Below, one piece after another: positions 20,301 through 27,764 of a DNA stretch of 31,925 nt. The stretch comes from a virus, in IMG/VR virus record IMGVR_UViG_3300006484_000035, positions 1-31,925 of that record. One strand, written 5' to 3'. The notes beneath the pieces are model-generated. The model had not been told where the DNA came from, made no database searches, and worked only from the letters and a program-made list of their open reading frames with translations. The first letter of the stretch is position 1. The number at the start of each line of letters is the position of its first letter. The translations under genes and the position numbers were made by a program.

Positions 20301-22523
20301 ATGGCAAAAGTAGATGGAAGTAGAACCTATATTGGTGTCGTTGAAGATAATAATGATCCATTAAAATTAGGTCGTGCTAGGATTAGAGTTTTAGATGTTT
20401 TTGACAATCTTAAAACTGAAGACATTCCTTTTGCCACGCCTTGGAAGGATATCAATGGTAATGAGTTTACTGCACCTGAAAAGGGTAAAGTTCTCTTAGT
20501 TGTATTTGATTCTGGAGATGAACATAAACCAGAGTTTATTTGTGCAGAACACTATAATATAAATTTAGAAAAAAAACTAAAATCATTATCTTCTGCTGAT
20601 TATCTTTCTATGAGTTCACTTTTATTTGATCATAAAACTCAAATATATGTAAATGACAAAGAAGGTTTAAAAATAGATCATAAATATAATAATATCAATA
20701 TTACAGAAAATACAATTGACCTTAACTTAAAGGACAATAATAGACACGTAAATATTGGAGATGCAACTGCTGGACAACAAGCAATTTTAGGAAATCACTG
20801 GTTGGATTGGTTTGATGAGTTTGTCGACAATTTAATGGGAAATAAAGGAGGCCCTTATTTAGGTAATTTAGGTGCTCCTGTTGTTACTAACCCTGCTATG
20901 ATACAAGTTTTAATGAAGTATAAACAATTAAGAGATCCTGTTTTCTTATCACATCACGTAAATATTGTAGATAATAATAAAGTCTCAACTGTTAAAAACA
21001 CTCCTAGAGAAGATACACCACAAATTGGTGATTCATGGGTTTCTACTAAGAAAGATAACGACGTAACCTCTAAAACTAATGAGAATTTTAAACCAGTAGA
21101 TGGTCCTAAACCAGAGTATAATGATAAACATGTGGAGCCATCAACTACTCCTACAACAGCAACAGGTACTCCTGTGGCTGCTACTGGTCAAGGTGCGAGT
21201 GCAAGTACTACAAACGGTGTTACTAATACAACAACACAAGGTGCTCCTGTGGCAAATGGTAGTGCTATAAATACTAATCCACCTGCAGAACCACTATCAT
21301 CAACAACATCTAATCCAAAGATAGACAAATTGATTAGTTTCTTAAAATCTAAAAAATATAGAACATATGACCAGATTGGAGTATTAAATATTGTTGCATT
21401 TCAGTCTGCTAAAAAAGATGACGGTAGTATTTCAAATAAATTTGATGATACATTAAATATTTTTTATAAAAATCAAAATGGTAATTGGGAGTTATTAGAA
21501 TATCAAATAACAACAATGCCTGGTTATTTTCCAAAAACTGAATTGTTACCTGAGGGAGTTGGTCTATTGGCATTAGGACAATATGCAGATTTATGTAGAT
21601 TAGATACTTATACATCTGATCCTACTACAACTCCAATTAAAACTGACAAGTGTTTGAAAATTGATGAAGCTACTATACACATAAATGATTCTACAAAAAT
21701 TTATAATTATAAATCAGAAAAAATAAATGTTAAGTCAATTGTTTTACTACATAAATCAAGTGATGTAGGATCTGCAGAAAGTGTATTTAATTATTCTGGT
21801 GGTGCCCAAGTATTTAAAACAGTATCACAATGGGATCAATTTACAACATTGTGTGAGAGTCAAGTTACCACAGCTAAAAAGGATACATTTACTTATACAT
21901 TCTGTAAACAAAGTGAGTTTGATACTTTTGTTCCTACTACAGTTGATGAACCAACAACTCCGAAAATTGTGGCTACAACTACTACAACTAATACAACGGG
22001 TGGTACAAATACTACACCAAGTACAAATAATACCACAGGTACAAATACTACACCAAGTACAAATAATACCACAGGTACAAATACTACACCAAGTACAAAT
22101 ACTACAACTGCACCGACAAAACCAGTTGTAACTAAACCAGTTATAACTGCGGAACAAAAGTCGTTTGATGATTATCAACGAATTGTTAAAACAATTGAAA
22201 ATATTTATAGACAAGGTGATCGTAACTTTACTGCAAATAATGATCCATTATTCAAAAGTTTTAAAGGATACGTTATTGATAATAAAACGGGTGCGGTTGA
22301 TAGAATATATGAGTTACTTGGATTAAAAACTATGAAGATTAAACAATTTTGGTATAATAAACTTTCAATAAGTGGTTTAACTACTGCACACCAAAAATTA
22401 TTTAAAAATCAGTTAATTGGACTTAGATCAGCAACTCTTGGAAACAATTCATTTAATTTTAACTTACCTACATTAAAAACAGGAGAAGGTTCAAAATATA
22501 TTTCTATAAATGGAGATTTTTAA
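20301..22523 (+). CDS. 5: Baseplate spike protein, T4 gp5-like, without lysozyme domain
   Basis: 740 residues. Residues 1-95 are the gp5-type N-terminal OB fold: Y-I-G-V-V-E-D-N-N-D-P-L-K-L-G-R-A-R-I-R-V, then P-F-A-T-P-W and a cradle ending I-C-A-E-H-Y. Next (about 113-180) comes I-Y-V-N-D-K-E-G-L-K-I-D ... H-V-N-I-G-D-A ... W-L-D-W-F-D-E-F, as in spike proteins of T4-like phages. T4 gp5 has a lysozyme domain after the OB fold; none is visible here, and a lysozyme is encoded instead at 22907-24463. The rest alternates low-complexity Thr/Asn/Pro linkers (about 275-335 and 555-610) with unrecognised domains. A 36-base tandem repeat encodes part of the second linker. Confidence 0.82.
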   Translation: MAKVDGSRTYIGVVEDNNDPLKLGRARIRVLDVFDNLKTEDIPFATPWKDINGNEFTAPEKGKVLLVVFDSGDEHKPEFICAEHYNINLEKKLKSLSSADYLSMSSLLFDHKTQIYVNDKEGLKIDHKYNNINITENTIDLNLKDNNRHVNIGDATAGQQAILGNHWLDWFDEFVDNLMGNKGGPYLGNLGAPVVTNPAMIQVLMKYKQLRDPVFLSHHVNIVDNNKVSTVKNTPREDTPQIGDSWVSTKKDNDVTSKTNENFKPVDGPKPEYNDKHVEPSTTPTTATGTPVAATGQGASASTTNGVTNTTTQGAPVANGSAINTNPPAEPLSSTTSNPKIDKLISFLKSKKYRTYDQIGVLNIVAFQSAKKDDGSISNKFDDTLNIFYKNQNGNWELLEYQITTMPGYFPKTELLPEGVGLLALGQYADLCRLDTYTSDPTTTPIKTDKCLKIDEATIHINDSTKIYNYKSEKINVKSIVLLHKSSDVGSAESVFNYSGGAQVFKTVSQWDQFTTLCESQVTTAKKDTFTYTFCKQSEFDTFVPTTVDEPTTPKIVATTTTTNTTGGTNTTPSTNNTTGTNTTPSTNNTTGTNTTPSTNTTTAPTKPVVTKPVITAEQKSFDDYQRIVKTIENIYRQGDRNFTANNDPLFKSFKGYVIDNKTGAVDRIYELLGLKTMKIKQFWYNKLSISGLTTAHQKLFKNQLIGLRSATLGNNSFNFNLPTLKTGEGSKYISINGDF
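22002..22103 (+). repeat. 36-base tandem repeat coding a Gly-Thr-Asn-Thr-Thr-Pro linker
   Basis: Two identical units (22002-22037 and 22038-22073) and a third that diverges at its end. Each encodes G-T-N-T-T-P-S-T-N-N-T-T in the spike protein. Confidence 0.9.
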
Positions 22524-22533
22524 TATATTATAA

Positions 22534-22545
22534 TTTAATATATAA
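22534..22545 (+). promoter_or_regulatory. Consensus upstream element TTTAATATATAA
   Basis: Exact 12-mer, 19 bases before the ATG at 22565. The overlapping TATAAATA at 22541-22548 is also identical to the T4 late promoter core. Confidence 0.65.
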
Positions 22546-22564
22546 ATAAAAAATAATATTTATC

Positions 22565-22831
22565 ATGACAAATCCACAATACTTAGTTAATATTTCTTAC
22601 GTACCAAAATATAGAGATGGTTCAGTCGGAGTATATGCAACACAATCCAATGGTAGTAGTTTATTAGTTAGTCAATCAATTGTTTATTCTGGTGGTTATT
22701 TTGCTGCAAGTATGCCAGAAGTTAAAATCTATGCGACTGGTTCTTCTTACGCAACCGCATTAAATAACTTAATGATTATTGCAACCGCATCCTCAACACC
22801 TGATAATGGTATGAAACCTATTGGACAATAA
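22565..22831 (+). CDS. Small hypothetical, possibly structural, protein (88 aa)
   Basis: 88 residues rich in Ser, Ala, Tyr and Gly with alternating strand-like segments (Y-L-V-N-I-S-Y-V-P, S-V-G-V-Y-A-T-Q) and few charges. No signal peptide and no known motif. It has its own consensus upstream element and is the last gene before the terminator of the plus-strand tail block, so it may be made in high amounts as a small virion component; this is inference from context. Confidence 0.72.
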   Translation: MTNPQYLVNISYVPKYRDGSVGVYATQSNGSSLLVSQSIVYSGGYFAASMPEVKIYATGSSYATALNNLMIIATASSTPDNGMKPIGQ

Positions 22832-22836
22832 AAAAT

Positions 22837-22863
22837 AAAAGCCTCTTTTAAAAGAGGCTTTTT
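22837..22863. terminator. Bidirectional intrinsic terminator between tail blocks
   Basis: Perfect palindrome AAAAGCCTCTTTT/AAAAGAGGCTTTT over 22837-22862 with T and A runs at its ends. It ends both the plus-strand tail block and the convergent minus-strand block. Confidence 0.9.
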
Positions 22864-22906
22864 ATGCAACATTATTTATCTTTTTAGTTTAGCTGCGATC
22901 ATTATT

Positions 22907-24463
22907 TTATGCCAAATATGCTACCGACTCATCTTTCCTTCTGGTCACCAAACCAGCCAATACTTTACCTTTAGATGTTTTTGGTCCACTATTAATTTGG
23001 ACAGAGGCATCTTGTTTTTTACCCTCATTTGTAAGAGCAACTGCTTTTAAGAAACTCGTATTACCAAATCCAGTATTGAATCCCATAGATAAAAGTGCAT
23101 CAAATTGACCTTGAGTAACTTTGACTTTAAGTTTTTTATTTAAGTCTTTGATTCTTGAGGCTAAATCTTTTAATAAAAGATTATCTATTTCAGAATCTGA
23201 CATTTTACCTGGTTTCAAATATTTAGAAAATATAGTTCTTTCATTTTTACTTATAAGGTGTCCAACTCCAATAGTTGGAAATCCTTTAAGAGAATCATAT
23301 GATTCTATACTTTTACCTGTACCATCATCATAAATTGTGGCTTTAGATCCCTCGTGTGTTTTTAACTTCTTCAATGCCGCGGCGCTGATTGTCATCTCAC
23401 CCTCTTTTGGTTTCGGGATTTCTAAAGGGCCACTCAAACTGTTTGTTTCAGTAACTTCAGCTGGTTTATCCGCTTCGGTTGGTACATAATCTATCCTAAT
23501 ACTTGTACTTAATTCTTCTGCTGCAAATTCATCTTGACCTGTAAATTCATCTTCGGTATATTCATCTATACCAGATGAATCATCAAAAATAAATTCATCT
23601 TCTTCAGTACTTGGATTTTCTAATAATCCTTTTTCTTTACCTTTACCAACATAAACTACAAATGATGTTATATCACTTTTAACCTTTACCACATCAGGTG
23701 GTAGAACTACCGTCATTTTTTCTTTAGGTGCTTCATTAGTGGCCACTTTTATGGTAGGTGGTACTTCTGGTTCAGGTGGTTTCAAAGGACTTTTATAAGG
23801 TATTATAGAACACTTTTCATTATCAGGTGAACAAAGTGCCAATTCATAGTTAGGAACTTTTCTTTTCCATGCAGCGATAATCTCTTGTATTATATAGATA
23901 TCTTCGAATAGACCACCATAAACTTGTGTTGGTACATCAAATGATTTATATTCGATTTCTTGACTTTTACCATATTGTAACACAGATGGTTCATCTATAC
24001 CAATAATATTAAAAACTGTCTTACTAATTGAAACATTTCCATTTATTTCTTTTCCAGAGTCATCACTATAAGTTAAACCACCTGCAGTAAAATTTCCTTC
24101 AGTCCAACTTATAAATATTTGTGCACCATTATTTAAGTAATAAGGATCTGAGCCATAGTACCTCCACTTGGGAGTTTTAATCTCCCAAGGATCTTGTATT
24201 ATATCATAGGTTTTTCCACCACCATCAATTTTAGAGTTCAGTGTTATAAAATCATCTATAAATTGATCATCGGTAAACTCTTTATAGATGTCTTTCTTTC
24301 TATATGTCGTTGCTATCCAAACTGGTCTATCATTGTTAAAACCAACAAGTATTCTCTCATCTGCACCAAATGTACGTTTTTCTTCATATATAGTTACCTT
24401 AATATCTAAATTACCTGAATTCAAATCTCTTCTTCTTACTCTTACTGATTTAATCTCTTTCAT
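22907..24463 (-). CDS. Tail-associated protein with C-terminal GH24 (T4-type) lysozyme
   Basis: 518 residues. The C-terminal 160 are a T4-lysozyme-like muramidase: K-T-H-E371-G with the catalytic Glu, Y-D-D-G-T-G (379-383), P-T397-I-G-V-G-H402, then Q-F-D-A-L-L-S-M-G-F-N-T-G and the final G-L-V-T-R-R-K-D-E. Residues 1-225 are a separate, probably structural domain, followed by Pro-rich (228-260) and acidic (285-318) linkers. With no signal peptide and a position in the baseplate block it is more likely a tail-borne lysozyme than a lysis endolysin. It starts 1 base after the upstream gene's end, and it has a rare clear Shine-Dalgarno (AGGAGG, 8 bases before ATG), although those bases also code the end of the upstream protein. 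Confidence 0.85.
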   Translation of the reverse strand: MKEIKSVRVRRRDLNSGNLDIKVTIYEEKRTFGADERILVGFNNDRPVWIATTYRKKDIYKEFTDDQFIDDFITLNSKIDGGGKTYDIIQDPWEIKTPKWRYYGSDPYYLNNGAQIFISWTEGNFTAGGLTYSDDSGKEINGNVSISKTVFNIIGIDEPSVLQYGKSQEIEYKSFDVPTQVYGGLFEDIYIIQEIIAAWKRKVPNYELALCSPDNEKCSIIPYKSPLKPPEPEVPPTIKVATNEAPKEKMTVVLPPDVVKVKSDITSFVVYVGKGKEKGLLENPSTEEDEFIFDDSSGIDEYTEDEFTGQDEFAAEELSTSIRIDYVPTEADKPAEVTETNSLSGPLEIPKPKEGEMTISAAALKKLKTHEGSKATIYDDGTGKSIESYDSLKGFPTIGVGHLISKNERTIFSKYLKPGKMSDSEIDNLLLKDLASRIKDLNKKLKVKVTQGQFDALLSMGFNTGFGNTSFLKAVALTNEGKKQDASVQINSGPKTSKGKVLAGLVTRRKDESVAYLA

Positions 24464-24464
24464 A

Positions 24465-24968
24465 TTATAATCCTCCTATTGAAAATCTACCATCTACTAT
24501 TCTAACAGGTTCTCTTGGGGTATCCAAAACAACTGGTGATAGTGAATAGTCATTCTCTATATAATTTTGTCTATTAGGATCAACTCTTGTAGTTTTATTA
24601 GGATTATTCTTGACTCCTAATTGTTTAATGACCTCATTATTTGTATCTTCTAAAACTTCTGAATATCTATAATTTTCAAATTGACCCATTGTTGGATATT
24701 TCAAAACCATTCCTTTTTTAATATTTAGTGGGTTATCTATATCATTTAATCTTAAAATAATGTCAATATTCTCTAATTCCTCATAGATTGAATTTGGTGT
24801 TATATTATACATATTTTGAAAAATTAAATCTATACGCATTTCATCTGAGTCAGTTACCGTATATTCTTGTGTAGAATCATCTCTGAAAACAATAGTTGGT
24901 TCAAAAAGATTATAAACATTATCAATAGTGCTAAATTTAACTGTTTTATATAAAGAAAATATATCCAT
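24465..24968 (-). CDS. Baseplate wedge-like protein, possibly gp53/LysM type
   Basis: 167 residues. The core (about 33-92) Y-T-V-T-D-S-D-E-M-R-I-D-L-I ... I-D-I-I-L-R-L-N-D-I-D-N-P-L-N-I-K-K-G-M-V-L-K-Y-P has the shape of a LysM-like fold as used in phage baseplate proteins, including T4 gp53; the assignment is by pattern and context. The C-terminal third is Asn/Asp/Pro-rich and extended. It lies in the middle of the minus-strand unit: 15 bases after the 736-residue gene and 1 base before the lysozyme gene. Confidence 0.62.
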   Translation of the reverse strand: MDIFSLYKTVKFSTIDNVYNLFEPTIVFRDDSTQEYTVTDSDEMRIDLIFQNMYNITPNSIYEELENIDIILRLNDIDNPLNIKKGMVLKYPTMGQFENYRYSEVLEDTNNEVIKQLGVKNNPNKTTRVDPNRQNYIENDYSLSPVVLDTPREPVRIVDGRFSIGGL

Positions 24969-24983
24969 TTTTTATTTTATTTT

Positions 24984-27194
24984 TTAAAGTGTGAAACCAC
25001 TCCAATTTATGTTTTGTAATGTTGTTCCTATTGATGAATTTGCATCAGGTACTATCGTTTCACTATTAACTGATTCTTTTACTGTACCTGCAGCAGTTGC
25101 AGCATTTGTAGCCACATTAGCACCGGATGTTGCTACTGCATTTTGTGCTGTTGCAACTCCTGCTTGTGCCGTCGCTACAGCACCTTCAATTGCTCCATTA
25201 ATTACACCACTGGTCGCCGTACCTGCTGCAGTAGCTGCCTCATTAGCAGCAGCCGTTGCTTTGGCTGCTAGTGCTTCTGCTTGAGCTTGTCCACTGTTTA
25301 CTGCAGCAGTAACTCCATCTAAACCACTTTTTGCACTAGCCGCCGCGGCCGCTGCTCCTTCAGTCAAAGGACCAGCCACTGTACTAATATCGGTATTGAA
25401 ATTATTTGCAAATGTAGGAACAGGAGGTGGTAGTTGAGGACCAGCAGCAACTGTAGCTATTGTCGGTGTAACTTGAGCAGCAGTTGTAGGAACAGTTGCT
25501 CCGGCCACTCCTGCTACAGCACCAGTAGCTACAGCACCTGCAACTGCGGTTGTAGCTGCAGTAGTATTTGTAGGATTTGATGCTGATTCGGTTTTTGGAG
25601 TAACATAAATTTGATCTTGAAGTCTTTCTCCATGATTTAGATCATTTGTGTCCTTGACAATAGTGACAACTCTAATAGAACCTGAGTTAAACTTTGCTGC
25701 GATTTCTTGTAAACCCCACGGTCTTGCATTTTCTAATGTAAAGGTTGCTTTTATATTTGATGGTAAATCATTAAAAGCTAATGTAGCACCCAAATCTAAT
25801 GCAACATCTTGTGACATATACATATCACCTGAACAAAAAACAGGTCTTAGTGGATTACCAATAGTAATATGCCAAGGTGTAGAAGGAGCACCACTAAGTG
25901 ATCTTGCTATACCCTCAATTACAATTCTATACTTATTAAGTTGTCTTGATAAACCTTTAAGTAAATCATTTACAAGCGAGTCTGCCGTAACATCTTTTAG
26001 TTTATCCAATGCGTCTTTCTTCGCTTTTTCAGAAGCAGCATCTGCCTCTTCCTTAGTTTTTGATGGTGCGAGTGTTTCTTTAACACCTTCAATCATTTTT
26101 GTTATTTCTGTTTTTGCTGCTTCCAAACCTTCTTTAATAAATCCAACCATGTCCTCTACAATTTTCTCGGGATAATCCATCCATCTTTTTATAGTTTTTT
26201 CAAAAGAAGCTTTTAATCCATAATTATTACTTCTAGAAGTTGAAAATGTTAGTATTTTACCTAAAATATCCTGCCAAGCAATAGTCGGATCAATACCTGA
26301 TATAAATTTCTGTTCCCATTCACAAACCATTTGTATAGATACTGTGCAATTTAATCCTGTACCTGCAGTCTCACTCTTAACAGTTTGTCTTCTTTTCGCC
26401 ATCTTAATAAGATTAGGATTTCCAGCAGGTAAAGGAGTTTCTATATTATCATCAATAACACCCATCTTTTTTAACACAGTTCTTTGGATTGTTTCGGTAA
26501 AACCAGGTAAAGGTATTACTGCTGCTGCACCACCTAGTCTTTGACCTAGTGTTTTACCAAGAAAGTCTTCACCTAACGAGTCCAATACAGATTTAAAATC
26601 CGCTTCTGCATCTTCCCACTTTTCACCAAATGTGATTTTTAAGAAATCCTCTGTTTGTGGCTTCCAAGAAATCATAATAGCTAGTGGTTGTCCAGTTGCC
26701 AATCCTTTGAGAAAGATATTATCGGCATGAGGTGATCCAAATCTTCTTGCAATCATTAGTCTGTTATTAGGATAAACACCAACATCTTTAAGATAAGCAA
26801 AGTCGGAAGGTCTCAATTCGGCTTGAGTACCGGATAGTTGTTCAATAATATTTAATAAACTTGTGTCATATACAGTATTATTATGTAAGCTACTTCTTTT
26901 AATACCTTTATAAGGTCCAGACATATCCATACCACCACCATTTGTTGTTCCTAACTTACCAACATTACCATAAGGCGCAAGTGATGCTGAAGGAGAACCA
27001 CTAAATAAAGATCTAGTACCAACTGCACCAGAGAAGTTTCCGAATGCGGCATTCATTTGACCATTAGTAGCATTGTTATATGAGTTTACTGATATTTTTC
27101 TACTAGTACCACCATTAAATGTTGACATACCATCAGAAGTTGGTAAACTTCTAACACCGATAAGACCAAGTGGAGAACCGCCTAATATAGCCAT
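24984..27194 (-). CDS. Baseplate/tail-tube cap-like protein with Ala-rich C-terminus
   Basis: 736 residues. A Gly/Ser-rich start is followed by about 110-340 with V-G-V-Y-P-N-N-R-L-M-I-A-R-R-F, then a charged helical stretch (345-405). The segment P-W-H-I-T-I-G-N-P-L-R-P-V-F-C-S-G-D-M and F-N-D-L-P-S-N-I-K-A-T-F, A-R-P-W-G-L-Q-E-I (about 445-510) resembles tail-tube cap/initiator proteins of T4-like baseplates. The last 180 residues are an Ala/Thr/Gly-rich low-complexity tail (A-A-A-A-A-S-A-K; A-T-A-Q-A-G-V-A-T-A), partly helical. First gene of the minus-strand tail block, with the element TTTTTATATATAG 23 bases before its ATG. Confidence 0.65.
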   Translation of the reverse strand: MAILGGSPLGLIGVRSLPTSDGMSTFNGGTSRKISVNSYNNATNGQMNAAFGNFSGAVGTRSLFSGSPSASLAPYGNVGKLGTTNGGGMDMSGPYKGIKRSSLHNNTVYDTSLLNIIEQLSGTQAELRPSDFAYLKDVGVYPNNRLMIARRFGSPHADNIFLKGLATGQPLAIMISWKPQTEDFLKITFGEKWEDAEADFKSVLDSLGEDFLGKTLGQRLGGAAAVIPLPGFTETIQRTVLKKMGVIDDNIETPLPAGNPNLIKMAKRRQTVKSETAGTGLNCTVSIQMVCEWEQKFISGIDPTIAWQDILGKILTFSTSRSNNYGLKASFEKTIKRWMDYPEKIVEDMVGFIKEGLEAAKTEITKMIEGVKETLAPSKTKEEADAASEKAKKDALDKLKDVTADSLVNDLLKGLSRQLNKYRIVIEGIARSLSGAPSTPWHITIGNPLRPVFCSGDMYMSQDVALDLGATLAFNDLPSNIKATFTLENARPWGLQEIAAKFNSGSIRVVTIVKDTNDLNHGERLQDQIYVTPKTESASNPTNTTAATTAVAGAVATGAVAGVAGATVPTTAAQVTPTIATVAAGPQLPPPVPTFANNFNTDISTVAGPLTEGAAAAAASAKSGLDGVTAAVNSGQAQAEALAAKATAAANEAATAAGTATSGVINGAIEGAVATAQAGVATAQNAVATSGANVATNAATAAGTVKESVNSETIVPDANSSIGTTLQNINWSGFTL

Positions 27195-27249
27195 TGATAA
27201 TAATTATTTTTTATATACTATATATAAAAAATTAGTAATCTCTGATTGG

Positions 27250-27639
27250 TTAATAATCACGAATAATTTGACTCGTTGTAAATTTTGATAGGTTTGAGAA
27301 AACATCATCTATAACTTCTGGATTTCTTCTAAATTCATTGTAGAATATTAGAACGTTAAAATTGTTTTCACCGAGTATTTTTTTGAGGTTAAGTAGTTTT
27401 TCGATTGAGAATTCGTTATCGAAGTCAGGAATATAATATATGTCCTTCTTTTTATCTATTGCTTGTTGTATTTTGTTAAAAATTAAAATTTTCAGGTACG
27501 TTTTATCATCCGTGAAGTCAACCTCTTCTTCACTTATTATTTTATTTATATCAATGATATACTTATTTTTGATGGCGTTAATTTTTACGAATTTATCGAA
27601 TTTCTTCCTCGTTTTACAGTACACACAAAAGAACTCCAT
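27250..27639 (-). CDS. Hypothetical protein with N-terminal Cys pair (129 aa)
   Basis: 129 residues, Lys/Ile/Asn-rich. It begins MEFFCVYCKTRKKF, with a C-x2-C pair and basic residues as in a half zinc knuckle; no second Cys pair is present. The middle has I-Y-Y-I-P-D-F-D-N-E-F followed by a leucine-rich helix and V-L-I-F-Y-N-E-F, an alpha/beta pattern, but no Walker motif. I do not recognise it. A possible 23-codon gene ends 1 base upstream. Confidence 0.65.
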   Translation of the reverse strand: MEFFCVYCKTRKKFDKFVKINAIKNKYIIDINKIISEEEVDFTDDKTYLKILIFNKIQQAIDKKKDIYYIPDFDNEFSIEKLLNLKKILGENNFNVLIFYNEFRRNPEVIDDVFSNLSKFTTSQIIRDY

Positions 27640-27640
27640 A

Positions 27641-27712
27641 TTAAGATCTATTATTTTTTGATAGGTTTTCTAAAAATTCTTTGGTAGTATTACATTTTTT
27701 AAACAATTTCAT
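27641..27712 (-). CDS. Possible tiny gene (23 aa)
   Basis: ATG at 27712 on the minus strand opens a 23-codon frame, MKLFKKCNTTKEFLENLSKN..., whose TAA ends 1 base before the ATG of the 129-residue gene. The palindromic A/T element at 27713-27728 lies directly upstream. The tight spacing suggests a leader peptide or coupled small gene; it may equally be chance in A/T-rich DNA. Confidence 0.35.
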   Translation of the reverse strand: MKLFKKCNTTKEFLENLSKNNRS

Positions 27713-27748
27713 AAATTATATATAATTTCGACTAAAGTCCCTTTAATT

Positions 27749-27760
27749 TTTAATATATAA
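27749..27760 (+). promoter_or_regulatory. Consensus upstream element TTTAATATATAA
   Basis: Exact 12-mer, only 4 bases before the ATG at 27765, like the copy at 7624-7635. Confidence 0.55.
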
Positions 27761-27764
27761 CAAT

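Noticed and set aside
22002-22103. CRISPR array
   Set aside because: The repeats are directly tandem with no spacers and are in frame in a structural gene.
21781-22214. Alternative frames over the Thr/Asn repeat of the spike gene
   Set aside because: Products are Leu/Gln or Cys/Ser repeats produced by the 36-base repeat, inside a well-supported gp5-like gene.
24991-26544. Long open frames on the plus strand opposite the 736-residue structural protein
   Set aside because: They mirror its Ala/Thr-rich coding sequence, have no upstream element and give low-complexity proteins with no motif.
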